In this document: piece by piece, positions 1 to 11,159 of the stretch
Position numbering within the stretch: the stretch's first letter is position 1
How the letters are laid out: the number at the start of each line of letters is the position of its first letter
DNA from: Gnetum montanum
Lineage: Eukaryota; Streptophyta; Gnetopsida; Gnetales; Gnetaceae
DNA length: 64,000 nucleotides
Direction: 5' to 3'
Assembly: GCA_015680685.1 (NCBI GenBank)
Contig: MNCI01014870.1
Location: 124,001 to 188,000 of the forward strand
Made by a program: the position numbers and the translations under genes
Notes under the pieces: model-generated
Told to the model about the DNA's origin: nothing
Databases searched by the model: none
The model's input: the letters and a program-made list of their open reading frames with translations, nothing else

Positions 1-1490
1 CAAATTAGATCCACAAAACCATCTTCATGCCTTTCATGATGCTTGTGTTTCGTAAAACATGGAGAATGAATGGCAAAAATTGAAGCTGTTCCCAAGGATG
101 CTCATCAACGAAGCTGAAAGCTGGTACTAGTCCTTAAAACTAGAATTAAGTAGATGATGAAGTATGATGCTTAAGCCCTTTAATGACAAGTATTAGATGT
201 ACTTCCAAGTGTTCAATCTTAAAAGAAAATCCAATGGTGAAGACAAGGAACACATGAATCCTTGGATGTAGCCATTGGAAACTATTACTCTCTATTGCAT
301 AGGTGCTTAGGCCATACCTTTTCTCAAAGGAATCAACTCCACCATATCATAGATGGGCTCCAAATAAAATTAAGGAAAACTCTTGGAGTCTATGCCCAGG
401 GGAGACATTCGAAAACATAAAGCCCATTAGATCCAAAGGCTTATTGAGAAGGTGGCCAAAGAAGAAGGTTAGTTGTAGAAAGAAAAAAGTGTAGAGGAGT
501 ACAACTAGGATCCTTCCATCTAAAAAGAAAAGTGTGATTCTATGATAACAAGGAGGAGGTACTTCTTGATGAACTGGTGTAATGTAAAACCTTACCAATC
601 CAAAAATCTATTTCTAACATATCATCCAAGGTAGACAAAATGTGGGATTCTTTGGACAAAAAATTCTAATCTAATTTTAAAATTGTTGAAGCATCCAAAG
701 AGAAAAGTAGTGGTCATGATCGAAAAAGAACAAAAGAATCTAAACATGTCCACCAAAGGGGTAGGGGCAAAGCTACTACCATTGAGGAGGTTGTGAAGTC
801 TAAAATAGATGATGATGGTGGGTGTGACATCTATGACTATGATAATTCTAAGGGATGATACCCAATTGTATCACACTTGAAGGAGTCTAAGTTGTATGCT
901 CTAAATCCTAGATTAGCAAGAAGGTAAGCACCAAGGAGATTTCCTTATCCTAAAGGAAACTATAAATAGTTCCACCAAAAACAAGCCTATTATTGAAGTG
1001 GAGCTCCACCAAAGCCTCATGAGTAGTACTAACAATTGCAACACCCATTGTCATGGGGGATGCCACCACTAAGGTAGTAGTATCCTTACCGATAGCTAGA
1101 TTCCTATGGGTACTATGTTTAGGAATTAATTTTTTCACATGAATCTTCTAGTCATGCCTCTTTTTAGCACCACTACTACCCTCTTAAATATTATAGAGCT
1201 CAATCTCTAAGAGGGGAATCCATAATTCCATTCTACCCTCCTCATCCTTTTGCACCTATACCTCTTCCATCAACTAAACTACCACTAGCTCCATCCATGC
1301 AAGGTGAAATTCCTACCCAACCATAGCAAAGGAATGTTACAAGGGTTGTTAACTTATAGCTAGCTCCTTAGCAGAGTGGTTCAAAAAATAAATCCTAAAA
1401 AAGATCATTCTTCCAAACCATCTATCCTTCAAAACCCTCACATACATCTACAGTTGATGACCTTGCTTCTTCCTCATTCTTTGCCTCATC
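1..1490 (+). pseudogene. gag: A1 gag remnant
   Basis: Gag is the structural protein that packages element RNA. The fragment opens inside the capsid-like domain. Bases 5-140 read, with stops, as a block containing HAFHDAC, ENEWQKLKLFPRMLI and AESWY, which matches the gag of D (29580-29760) and of A2 (about 62200-62060, - strand). Bases 890-1480 read as a proline- and tyrosine-rich tail (PPKPHE, YYV) that also matches the A2 tail. Several stops are TAG or TAA where the relatives have Gln. The N-terminus is outside the window. The small reading frame on the opposite strand at 950-1138 is a shadow of this tail. Confidence 0.75.
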
Positions 1491-1647
1491 ATTTGAGAAC
1501 CCTTCAAATCAAATACCTCCCAAAGTACATACCGTGATGTTGACCCATACAGTAATGGACTTGATTAAGGCTACTCACCTTCCTAGGAAACAATCTGATC
1601 CTAAAAGTCCCCTTATTTACCTCCAAATCATTGGGAATGACCCTTAC
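1491..1647 (+). pseudogene. pol: A1 protease, first part, cut by element B
   Basis: The segment reads in one frame through LIKATHLPRKQSDPKSPLIY and IGNDPY, with counterparts in A2 at about 60600-60510 on the - strand. It stops exactly at the left target-site copy of element B (1643-1647). The frame resumes at 9556, beyond B. This is the aspartic protease that matures Gag-Pol. Confidence 0.75.
1643..1647. repeat. Target-site duplication of B, left copy (CTTAC)
   Basis: CTTAC lies immediately outside the left LTR of B. The same five bases follow its right LTR at 9551-9555. Removing B and one copy restores the A1 protease frame. Confidence 0.9.
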
Positions 1648-2613
1648 TATAGCTTATAAAAACATCAATGGCTGGAACACTAAGAGGTTATTAGGTGCAT
1701 AGCCTAACCCTAAATCTATGCAAGGGCCATGCCAGAGAAAATGGAAATGAGGTGCCCTAAATGGTCTTGTTGATCAAACAAGGACTTACGTGATGTTAAA
1801 ATGATCATGTGTGAAAAGAGTTTATACTATGTTATGCATGGACATTGGGTCTGGCTTGGCTAGAGTGTAGCAGGATGTCCCAGCCTAAGAAGAATGATGC
1901 AAACATGCAAATATGTATGAAATAGTAAGAAAGTACAAGCATTAAACTAAATTCCAGAGAGAAATTCTTGAGAAATGTAATAGAGTTTGAGAATAGCAAT
2001 GCACTACCCCAAAAGAGGAAGCATGGTTAATTCACAAAGGTATACACAGTGTACCGTAGGGACAGTGGGAGCACATTCATAGCCTCAGTAGTCTTGGGTC
2101 ATGAACTCTAGGACTTGTCATGGTGAACCATGCTTGCTAGGTTGGCCACCACGATGTACCATGTAATGTTCTCCAGAGACCCTTGGGGAATGCCAACGGT
2201 CTAGGAATGTAACCATTGGGTTCCCATGGTATTTATAGGGCTAGGGCTAGCCCAAAATGTGGATCAGGTGCCACATGGTAGTGCTATGGATGGGACCATG
2301 CTTATGCTCATCCAATGTTACATTCGGGACACGGGACGCTTGTAGTGTCAAGCTGGCTACATTATGTTACACTGCATAGCTTGAAAACTGTGCTACGCTG
2401 CGCTATACTACACAACATGACATGGTGCTACACTACAATAGATATGGATGCTACGTTGTGCTACGCTACATAGCGTAATAGGGTGCTACACTGTAGTAGA
2501 CACGGTGCTACACTACGCAGCATAACATGGTGCTACGTTGAAAGTGCCATCGTTTTGACAGTTAGCCAAATTTGTAGTTGTGATGCCAAGGCTCAAAATT
2601 TTGTGGTGTTTCA
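1648..2613 (-). repeat. Left LTR of B (3' LTR of the - strand element)
   Basis: About 966 bp. It matches 8278-9550 from the TATAGC start (TG decayed to TA) to the GTGTTTCA end. On the - strand a TATA box (CCTATAAATACC) lies at about 2229-2240. The stretch 2340-2560 holds many copies of a GCTACGCTA/TAGCGTAGC-type word. It is about 300 bp shorter than its partner. Confidence 0.9.
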
Positions 2614-2665
2614 ATGGCTTCTGTTTGTTGATGTCTAGAGGAGTGCCCCGAGAGACATCGACAAA
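2614..2665. other. Hairpin next to the polypurine-tract end of B
   Basis: Arms 2624-2636 and 2653-2665 (13 bases each) pair with a single G/T mismatch around a 16-base loop, 10 bases from the LTR. The same hairpin lies at the same place in C (33072-33117). Between B and C two pairs have changed on both sides so that pairing is kept. Confidence 0.7.
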
Positions 2666-3760
2666 GAATTACAAAACACCACAGTAAACATGTCACCAAC
2701 ATCACTCATCAGCACAAGATTGGATGTCATTTTACCATGCTCAAGAGTGTTATCAGAATAAGGTTATGCTAGGGGACAAGGAGAATAGGCAATGTTAGGG
2801 AGATGAAATTTAAATGATGGAAATGAAATGCAAACAGTGGATCATGATATAAGATGCAAATTCAACATGGTTGGTAGTGACCATGGCATGATGTGATTTG
2901 CTCCTAAAAAATTGACCTCTTATTGGAGTATTTATGAGAGCATCAAAGTCAATCTAAGGCTTCATCAATTGTAAAGTTGTAGCATTGTCACTTTGCCTGT
3001 GGATGTGCTTTGCCCCATTATTTTTCTTTTTTTTTATGAGGTGAATCTGTTTTGGGTTTGGCTTACTACTAAATATTAGCTACAAGTTGGCCATCAAGAA
3101 GAAGGCCTTTTTTTCCTATGGATGATTCATGTTACATCCACTTAGGCTTTGACCATGCAATAGAGGCTCCCCACAAAATGAGTTATGTTACATCAACCAT
3201 GGGTTCTACAGTTGATGTGAAGAGAATGACATATGCATCACAGTGTGTATGCATTTGAGGGATGTGAAATCATCAGTATGGGTGAGATAAGAGGATATTA
3301 GGATAATGCAGTGAATGTGCATAGATTGTAATAAGGATGAGGGGTGGAGGTGCACTCTTAAGTGGCTCAACTAGTCCAATCATGCACATCAGAGCAATGT
3401 GGTGACTTGCTATTGCAATGAGATGCATCTCTACATGACTACCTCTGAGGCTTCATCCTACAAACACAACTCTGATAAGACAAGAAAATCACAAACGTGA
3501 AATGCAAGTGCAAATGTCAAATGTGAAGATGCTATAGGTGCTAGATGCGAAGATGTTTTAAATGTGTCAAATGCTCTGCCAGTTGCAAGTGCTCAAGAAG
3601 CCAATGAAGGTGCCAATGTGATGATGTTGTGAGTTCTCTAAAGGTTGCACTAATGGCTAGTGCTCCAAAAAATTAGTAGAATGGTGAGAGGCGATAATGG
3701 TGCAAGTGCCCCAAGGGTTTCACCAATGGCAGGTGCTTAAATCATATTAGCAACATGCCA
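2666..3760. other. 3' noncoding region of B
   Basis: No coding signal on either strand. The stretch is similar to 33118-34470 in C (for example the bases after the hairpin, ACAAAACAC and ACACCAACATCA words), so it is the untranslated region before the 3' LTR of the - strand element. About 3540-3730 has loose repeats around AATGCTC/CAAGTGCTC words. Confidence 0.6.
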
Positions 3761-3951
3761 ATTTTAAGTCCTGGTAGACCGTGAACCCAGTTTGAGGTCC
3801 TGGCAGACCGTGATGTGCTAATTTATAGTCCTAGTAGACTACTAAATGCTAGTTTAATGTCATAATGGATAGTGAATGTTGTGCCGATTTAACGTCATGG
3901 CCCAAGGACAAGCTTTTGTGCCAGTTTAATGTCATGACCCAAGGATGAGCT
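3760..3951. repeat. Degenerate TAGTTTAAxGTC repeats
   Basis: Imperfect units of the type AGTTTAxxGTCxTxGxAGACCGTGA, about 35-50 bp apart, lead into the regular 30-bp array. The same word recurs at 7255-7385 in B and at three places in C. Confidence 0.6.
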
Positions 3952-4131
3952 GTGCCAGTTTATAGTTGTAGCAAACTATCTGTGTCAGTTTATAGTTGTA
4001 GCAGACTATCTGTGCCAGTTTATAGTCATAGCAGACTATCTGTACCAGTTTATAGTCATAGCAGACTGTCTGTGCTAGTTTATAGTCATAGCAAACTGTC
4101 TATGCCAATTTATAGTCATAGCAGACTAGTG
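3952..4131. repeat. 30-bp tandem repeat, six units
   Basis: Six adjacent 30-bp units built on CAGTTTATAGTCATAGCAGA, starting at 3952, 3982, 4012, 4042, 4072 and 4102. Because 30 is a multiple of three the array stays open in one frame as a ten-residue repeat (PVYSHSRLSV), but there is no sign it is translated. Confidence 0.9.
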
Positions 4132-4646
4132 TTTACCTTGCTTGTCTAAGGTGTGATGTTGTATGCATGGTCATGATGTGTGCCTACAAGATCCTGCAAA
4201 AATCAACTAGAAAGAAAACAACGTAAGTAACACCTATCGTAAATAGAGTTAGAATGTATGAACAAAAGAAAAGAAATGCAAAAAGTGATAGTTTTAGGCT
4301 GTTCCAGGCCGTAGGCTAGTTTAAGACCTTTTCGGGCCATGTGCTTTTGTAGTTTTATGTTTTTTTTTATGTTTGATGTTTCTCAAATGCAATGTGTAAA
4401 CTAAGTTGACAAATATCTAAACAAAGCAAAATGCGTAATCTAAGTGAGCAGGAAAAATGTAAATGCATAGGCTAGTGCAATGTAAACAAAAGTCAAAAAT
4501 GCATGGCAAGTGGAGGCAAAGGGTATGCAGGCACTCACATTTTTGGCCAAGGGAAAGTCTTGGTCATGTAGTTGCTTCCTAACCAAGCATGGATTAGGAA
4601 GTGTTCAAGGCTTAGGATCCTCTAGGAAGTTATTAGCTTCAACCAC

Positions 4647-5333
4647 TCATTTGGGTGTGTTAGACATAGGCCCTGCATTGGTTGTTATAGGTGTACCACC
4701 AAGAAACTCTTCTTCTAAAACTTGCACCATGTCTATGCCGTGGATAGTTGAAGAGAAAGCATTATCACCATGGATGATAACTTGACCACCTTCGTATGGA
4801 AGGTGGATATCTTGGTGGATGGAAGAGGAGATGGCGCTTAGTTGGGCTAGCCAAGGCCTACCGAGAATCATGTTGAAACCTAGCATCTCCTCTATGACAG
4901 TGAAATCTGCACCAGTGGGGAATTGTTGTCCTACCACGAAGGCTAAGTTGATTGTACCCCTAACTATGACACATGATCTATTAAAGGATTTTAGACATGT
5001 GGTTTTGGTTGGTCTAATTTCATTCACTAGGCCTAGTTTGTCAATGAAAAAGTATGAGACTACGTTTGTTGTTGCACCATCATCGACATGCACTCTACGG
5101 ATGGTGCACTACCTAACACGTATGCTAATGGATAGTGTGGGGTTGATTTTGACTACATCACCATGAAAGGATAAGGTTGTTGAACCCAATTCCTGTGGTG
5201 TAGGGGATAGCATTGTTGCATGGATGGATGCCTCATTTCTAGGGATGTCCTCTGTAATAGGAATGGAGGCCAAGATCTTGGCCAATGCTTGGCAATGAGC
5301 AGATGAAGTCATGACTAGGTCGTACAAGCTCAA
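4647..5333 (-). pseudogene. pol: B protease (retropepsin-like), partly open
   Basis: Aspartic protease of Tat/Ogre type. The frame at 5093-4647 (148 codons) has the active-site region HVDDGATTN near its start, the hydrophobic flap region (IVRGTINLAFVVG), then the conserved block MILGRPWLAQL followed by HQDIHLPYEGG, typical of Tat-lineage proteases (LLGRPW...SSLHQK). Upstream, 5333-5109 reads SLYDLVMTSSAHCQALAKIL, the short region that precedes protease in this lineage; it has a clear homologue in C at 43560-43327. The active site reads D-D-G rather than D-T/S-G; C has the same, so it is a family feature and not decay. No RT follows. Confidence 0.8.
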
Positions 5334-5339
5334 TATTGT

Positions 5340-6050
5340 GTTCTTTTACTTGAGCATTTTCTTCACCTAGGTTAATGCAACTATGAAGTCCTTGTCATTA
5401 GTTGTTGTTTTGGTCTTAATTCCCTCCATGTCATTTGAGAGATAGATCTCTTGCAAAGAGGACTTGGGCATGGTTTTCTTAGCCTACTTGGGGGTAGGGG
5501 TCCTAGTGCTTGGTTGTTGCTTGCTAGTTGTGGCCTTTGTTTCGGCCATGGGGGTTTCAAGGTGCTCATTTGCCCTCTTGAATTACCATTTGGTGGGCCT
5601 ACCTAGGTTGCTAGTGGGGTCAACCCTTAAGGGAGGAGAGATTAAGATGTTGCCCATTGTTGGGCTTCTGATAGGTGAGGGACCATCATGTTGTGGTACC
5701 CTTATAATAAAGGGTGGCTTAGGAGTTGTTGTGTGACCAACTTGTTGTGGCACCTTTATAACAGAAGGTTGCTTAGTGGTTGTTGTTGTTACATCATGGC
5801 AATTTAACATCTTAGCAGTCAGTTGGTTTAGAACTTTGACCATAAAGGGTCTTGTAGCTGCCTAAGGTGGCACTTTGATAACAAAGGGGGGCCTCTTTCT
5901 TGTGGAGGTGGGGGGGACCCTTGCCTTGTTAGGAGGCACACGGATCACAAAAGGTTGTTGTGTAGGTTTGGGCTTGCCACCTATGCTAATGGAATTTATG
6001 ACATAGGAGGCATCATCTGTGTTGGATTGGCTTGCCATGTCGATCACTAG
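5340..6050 (-). pseudogene. B Gag-protease linker with repeated PFVIRVPP motif
   Basis: On the - strand (6047 to about 5583) the short motif PFVI(K/R)VP(P/Q) occurs at least four times, for example QPFVIRVPPNK, RPPFVIKVPP and KPPFIIRVPQ. The linker of C has the same motif (IPFFIKVPP, EPFVVCVPP). The region is Pro-, Thr- and Lys-rich with no predicted fold. It could be a short binding motif or a flexible linker with cleavage sites. Stops and shifts break it. Confidence 0.6.
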
Positions 6051-6059
6051 TTGGTGTCA

Positions 6060-7880
6060 TTCTATCATTCACTATAGGTCATCTTGCAAAGCATGATAGT
6101 TGTCTGTATTATGACCAGCCAATTGATGGTAATGATAGTATTGGTCCAATTTCAAATGTTGTGGGACCAAAGGGGCTCATTTGGTACTACTAATGTGGGG
6201 TTCCTTAGTAGTTCATAGTGCCTATCATGTTTTTGGTAGGTAATCACCGATATGTGTTTGTATTGTATTTGCCTAACTTTCAAGAGTTTCTCTAGTAGTT
6301 TAGAGGGTTGCACCGGTAGTGGTGTGTACTTTGAGCAATCCTTTCACTAAAAGTTGCACCTTGGGGTAGCCCTTGTCAATGTAGTTGAGTTGGTGCTAGA
6401 ATTGGCAGTTTTGTTAGTTGGGGCTTTGGACTGCTTAGTTGTTAGGCCCCAGTTGGTTGCTTTTGTGCTTGTGACCACTATTGCTACTATTGTGTTTTAC
6501 TTGTGAGCATGTTGGTTTCTGTAGGCCACATAAGCTGGGTCATTACTACCTTGCATTGCTTCATCTATGATTTTTTCCTAGGCAAAGGCTTGGCTAAGAG
6601 ACTTTGGGGCTAGATAATATAGTTTGAACTTAATAAATTCATTTACTACACCTTTAAAGATGGCTAGTAGATGTGCCTTTGCTAGGGATTCATGCATGTC
6701 ACGTAATGTAGCATTTCAACGTTGGAGGAATTATGGCATGGGCTCTAGAGACCCCTATTTAACTTGCATAAGTTGGTCAAGGGTTGCTTTAGGCTTTATG
6801 TTGTACCTAAAGCATGTCACAAACTAGCTTATGAGATCCTCCAAAGAGGAGATTGAGGCCTTGGGGAGTGTGTGATACCAGTCCAAGGCCTTGCCAGTGA
6901 GTGACATGGGGAACACGCACATGATGGTGTGTGGCCAAGCTTGAAGGAGTAGGCATTTAGATCGAAATGTGACCAAGTGTGCATTGGGGTTCCCTTCGCC
7001 ATTGTACTTGGTGAATTGGGACAACTAGACCCCAGTTGGGAGAGTTAGAGGTGGTACTGTAGGAGTTATGGGGTCATCTCCGTAGAAGTCCACCACCTTG
7101 ATGGTGTCAAAGGAAGTAGCCTTAAGTTGGTTGATCCCCTCCGTCAAGCTTTGGATTAGCCAGAATGCCTTATCCAAGCTCGGGGATGTGCTAGTTGGTT
7201 GCATTAGCTAGGCTTAGCTTGGTTGCATAGCATAGGGCAAAATTTTTGGTTGTGGCATTTGCAAGTTTAATGTTGTAGCGGACGGTTGTTGCTAGTTTAA
7301 CGTCATAGAGGACAATTGTTGCTAGTTTAACATCATATCATATGGGCATTGCTAGTTTAACATCATAGTGGATGGTTGTTAATGTGTTGGCTGAGTGATG
7401 GATGTGGTGATCAAAGTAGGCCACACACAAGTGGGTTGGACGGACACTGTAGACACCAATGAGATAGGTGGGATGTAGGATACATGAGTTGTTTGGGGCT
7501 ACGAGGTGGTCCCTACATGAGCATAATGTTGGGAAAATCCATCAGTTGCTTATGAGGAAGGCTGAATTAGCATGGTTAAGATCTCAAAGAGGATGGGTGG
7601 ACCAAATCAAGGAGGGACTATACTAGGGGGTGGTAATTGGAAGATAGTGTGGAGGGGGCTCTCATGCTTGGAATGGGCCTTAAACTTTTCTTCTTCCTTT
7701 TGTAAGGATTTCTTGTAGGTTGTCCTTACATCATGCTTATTTGCATAGATAAGTTGAGACAACTAGTGGTAGGACTCTATGAGTGGAATTATGTCAAACA
7801 AGAAGGGATTGTACTCATGTCCATTCTAGTGGACTTGCTTGGATTTTGGCACTAATGAAATTGTATTGTTCAAGGCTTAG
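6060..7880 (-). pseudogene. gag: B gag remnant
   Basis: Gag capsid of Tat/Ogre type. The best block is 7024-6824: KYNGEGNPNAHLVTF, then FPMSLTGKALDWY, then SISSLEDLIS. This is the plant retrotransposon gag signature (Y-x-G-x-x-D/N-P-x-x-H-L ... F-x-x-S-L-x-G-x-A-L-x-W-Y). The frame continues with stops to about 6060. The N-terminal part (7880-7240) is degenerate but has counterparts upstream of gag in C. Broken by several TAG and TGA codons. Confidence 0.75.
7255..7385. repeat. GCTAGTTTAACxTCATAG repeat, about four units
   Basis: Four imperfect units of about 30-40 bp built on GCTAGTTTAACGTCATAG. Same repeat family as at 3760-4131 but lying near the N-terminal half of gag. Confidence 0.65.
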
Positions 7881-7889
7881 TGTGGCATG

Positions 7890-8255
7890 CTTTGGCTATA
7901 TTGTGGTATCAAATGTGTTAGACATTGATGTGGAAAGTTGATATGGATTCATATTCACAGATTGGGTTGTGAAAGTTGCTATCTGTAGAAAATGGCTAAC
8001 TCTAAAAATGAAAAACAAAAGACTAAATCTGTCAGTAGTAGGAAAATGGATAAGTGTAAAAATGAAAGAAAAAAAATTTCATGTATGAAAATGTAGAAAA
8101 AAAATGCTAAGTGTGAAAACTACTAAAAATGACCAACTTTGGCGCTACACTTGCTACGCTGTAGCTTGCTACACTCTAAGAACTTGTTATGCTCTATAGA
8201 ACATCCAGAGTTTTGACTAAGTGCTAATCAAAAATGTAGATAGAAATTGTTCATG
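7890..8255 (-). other. 5' leader of B
   Basis: Between the primer site and the gag trace there is A-rich and low-complexity sequence with no reading frame; the 8000-8110 part holds repeated AAAATG and GAAAAC words. Confidence 0.5.
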
Positions 8256-8272
8256 CCCTCCTTCTAGCGTCA
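8256..8272 (-). other. Primer binding site of B
   Basis: On the - strand, just inside the 5' LTR, the bases read TGACGCTAGAAGGAGGG; C has TGGTGCTAGAAGGAGGG at the same place. A TGG start complementary to a tRNA CCA tail is expected; here G has become A. This is not the tRNA-Asp site of the Athila-like elements. I cannot assign the tRNA. Confidence 0.7.
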
Positions 8273-8277
8273 AAAAC

Positions 8278-9550
8278 TATAGCATCTAAAAATGTAGGAG
8301 GCTGGAACACCGAGAGGTTATCAAGTACATAGCCTAACCCTGAATCCATGCAAGGGCCATGTCAGAGAAAATGGAAATGAGGTGCCCTGAACGGTCTTGT
8401 TGATCAAACAGGGACCTATGTGATGTTAAAATGATCATGTGTGAAAAGAGTTTATACTACGTCATGCATGGGCATTGGGTCCAACTTAGCTAGAGCGTAG
8501 CAAGATGTCCCGGCCTGAGAACAATGACGTGAATGTGCAAATATGTATGAAATAGTAAGAAAGTACAAGAATTAAACTAAATGCCAGAGAGAAATGCTTG
8601 AGAAATGTAATAGAATTTGAGAACAGCAATGCACTACCCCAAAAGAGGAAGCATGGTTAATTCACAAAGGTATACATAGTGTACCATAGGCACAATGGGA
8701 GCGTAGTCACAACCTCAATGGCATTGGGTCATGAAGTCTGGTGCTCATCATGGTGAACCGTGCTTTCCAGGTTGGCCACCACAATGTATCATGTAATGTT
8801 CTGTAGGGCTGCAATGGGGCTGCAGTGGGCTATGATGTGCAACTCTACCTCTCTACCATTGTGGTGTGCTCTGGGTCTCGTTCACCCACAGAGCTCAGTG
8901 TCAAAAAAAATGTCAAATGCCAAATGCTTCAAAAGGCTCACATCAAGGGAATGCCAACCACCTAGGAATGCCAATGGTCCAGCCATGTAACTATTGGGAG
9001 ATGCCAACATTGAAGGAATGTCAACCCTTGGGAAATGCCAACAGTCTAGGAATGTAATCACTAGGAGATGCCAACAATTAAGGAATGCTAACCCTTGGGG
9101 AATGCCAACGCTCCAAGAATGTAACTTCTAGGTTCCCAGGGTATTTATAGGGCTAGGGCTAGCCGAAAATGTGGATCAGGTGCCACATGAAAGTGCGATG
9201 GGTGGGACCATGCTTATGCTCATCCGATGTTACATGTGGGACATGGGACACTTGTAGTGTCAAGCTATCTATGTTGTTCTACGCTAGATAGCTTGAAAAA
9301 TGTGCTACGATGTGCTACATTACATAGTGTGACATGGTGCTATGCTACAGTAGATATGGTTGCTCAGTTGTGGTATGCTAGACAGCGTAATAGGGTGCTA
9401 CGCTACAGAGCATAATAGGGTGCTACGTTGTAGTAGATGCAGTGCTATGCTACGTAGCGTAACACAGTTCTATGCTGAAAGTGCCATCATTCTGACACTT
9501 AGCCAAATTTGTAGTTGCAATGCCAAGCCTCAAAATTTTGTGGTGTTTCA
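8278..9550 (-). repeat. Right LTR of B (5' LTR of the - strand element)
   Basis: About 1273 bp, from TATAGC to GTGTTTCA, matching 1648-2613. The extra ~300 bp at about 8805-9110 holds a spacer and the 67-bp repeats. A TATA box on the - strand lies at about 9141-9152. The end at 9550 is followed by the CTTAC copy. Confidence 0.9.
8981..9114. repeat. 67-bp tandem repeat, two units, in the right LTR of B
   Basis: Units 8981-9047 and 9048-9114, built on AGGAATGTAA, GAGATGCCAAC and CCCTTGGGGAATGCCAAC. The left LTR keeps only part of one unit (about 2179-2220), which accounts for much of the length difference between the LTRs. Confidence 0.8.
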
Positions 9551-9555
9551 CTTAC
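9551..9555. repeat. Target-site duplication of B, right copy (CTTAC)
   Basis: Identical to 1643-1647. It is also the point at which A1 protease coding resumes. Confidence 0.9.
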
Positions 9556-10045
9556 AAGGCTCTTCTACACTTAGGTTCTAGTGTAAATCTAAGTTCTCAT
9601 GAGATGTGCAAAGCCTAGAACTTGCCTCCACTTAAGAAGAGTAACATTCTTCTTAAGTTGGTAGATTAGTCCATCATTATTCCTTTGGGATTAATGGAGG
9701 ACATTGTGACCACCATCTGTGGATGGTCCTATCCTACTGACTTCCTAGTGATCTTTGTTGATAACTACAAAGGGTACTTCCCAATCATCATGGGAATAGC
9801 TTGGTTGAGCACCATTAATGCATGGTTGGAAATCAAAGATCTTTCCTTCAAAATTTCCAAGGAGAATGATTTTGGAAATATAAAAAGGATGCACATTTCA
9901 TGCATCACTTACAATGGCACACAATGCAACTATGTGCAGAAATTATGGTCTATAAAAAGTACATCTATCATAGTATGTAGAAAGTATGCAGATGTGATAG
10001 AAATTCAAAGTTTATTTTACTCAACAACCACAATGTAGGAGGCTA
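9556..10045 (+). pseudogene. pol: A1 protease, second part
   Basis: Continues the frame cut at 1647 with KALLHLGSSVNLSSHEM, the active-site region. The catalytic Asp (LLDLG in A2) is His here. Then comes IPLGLMEDIVTTICGWSYPT at 9685 onward and the MGIAWLST block, equivalent to the LGRPWL motif. The frame 9685-10038 is open for 117 codons and aligns end to end with A2 60352-60008. The domain order and motifs are those of the Athila protease. Confidence 0.8.
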
Positions 10046-11150
10046 TCTAGTGGTTAATTTCTAATTCTAAAAACAATTCAAAAATATGCATGAAACCAAT
10101 TAAGAGCCTTATGAGTGACTATGTTGAAGGCATGGATGAACTGGAGCAAGTTCATCGCCAACTCTCTAATGATGAATCTGATGAAACTAATTGGAGAGAG
10201 TTGGAGATCTCTAAAAGTTTTAAACATTCCAACACCTTTTTCTAAGTAACTTCTAATAGTAGATTGGTAGTAGGATGGAAGTCTTCATGGATAACTTCTC
10301 CACCTATGGGGCTACATTGGAGTAAGCCCTAAACTATCTTGAGCAAGTGCTGAAAGGGTAAGTAGATATAAACCTTTAGCTTACTAGTAGAAAAGCCACT
10401 TGATGGTTCAAAAAGGCATAGTTCTTAGACATAGAATTTTAGAGAAAGGGATCAAGTTAGACCCTAAAAAAATAATGGTTAACTAATAAATTACCAAATA
10501 GCTATAAATAGTTAAAGATATGAGGTCATTCCTTGGACACACTGGCTACTACTAGTGATTCAAAGAAAATTTCTCTGAAATCTTTAAACCATTGGTGAAG
10601 TTGATAAAGAAGGATGCTCCATTTGTCTGAACCAGGGAATGCAAGCATGCATTCCAACATCTCAACTAGAAGTTTGTGGAAAATCCAATTCTACAAGCAT
10701 CTAACTAGTCTAGACCATTTTACATTATGAAAAATGCATCAAAATATGCTTTGGGAGTCATGCTCATGCAGTTGGATGATCAGAAACATCCTTACTGCAT
10801 CCACTACACAAGAAAAAGAATTGTGGGTATGTAGTTGAATTACACGACAACTAAGAAAGAATTGATGGCAGTGATGTTTACCTTGGAGAAGTTCAGTACT
10901 ATGTGCTTGGATACAAGGCGTTTATGCACATAGATCATAATGCAATCTGATTCCTCATGAATAAACCAATGGTGAGTCCTCATTTCATACAATGGCTAGC
11001 GATCTTGCAAGAATTAGATCTTACAATGATATATCAAAAAGAAACTAAGAATGTGGTTGCTAACCACTTTTCATAGTTACAATGGGATAATAAAGAGGAC
11101 CTATATTCTTACTCAGGAGATGCTATAAGAGTTTGACCACAGGAAGAAAT
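10046..11150 (+). pseudogene. pol: A1 reverse transcriptase and RNase H, RT truncated
   Basis: The RT fingers and first half of the palm (seen in A2 at about 59500-59400 as ICIDFRLLN) are missing. The trace starts again at about 10270 with VFMDNFSTYG, the catalytic loop; the usual second Asp of the DD pair is Asn. After it come SFLGHTGYY (thumb), ASKYALGVML (RNase H) and TTKKELMAVMFTLEKF (RNase H). Many stops are TAG. This copy could not make cDNA. Confidence 0.7.
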
Positions 11151-11159
11151 AATGGTTTC

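Larger units (their letters stand above)
1648..9550 (-). mobile_element. Non-autonomous Tat/Ogre-like LTR retrotransposon B (gag-protease only)
   Basis: The element is complete: LTRs at 1648-2613 and 8278-9550, a primer site beside the right LTR and CTTAC on both flanks. Coding is on the - strand: gag (about 7880-6060), a proline-rich linker and a protease (5333-4647). No RT, RNase H or integrase trace is seen between the protease and the left LTR, where C has about 8 kb of pol and other sequence. Gag, protease, primer site and the 3' noncoding region all resemble C, so B is probably a pol-less relative mobilised by elements like C. Confidence 0.85.

Noticed and set aside
950-1138. Antisense frame also open in A2 (61075-61272)
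   Set aside because: Both lie opposite to the Pro/Tyr-rich gag tail, whose sense frame shows better conservation (PPKPHE/PSQPYE).
3952-4149. 65-codon frame with a ten-residue repeat
   Set aside because: It is the 30-bp array read in frame; no start context, no similar protein in C, and unit changes do not follow codon positions.
4510-5736. Several + strand frames of 90-115 codons across B
   Set aside because: Shadows of protease and linker, which are on the - strand with recognisable motifs.
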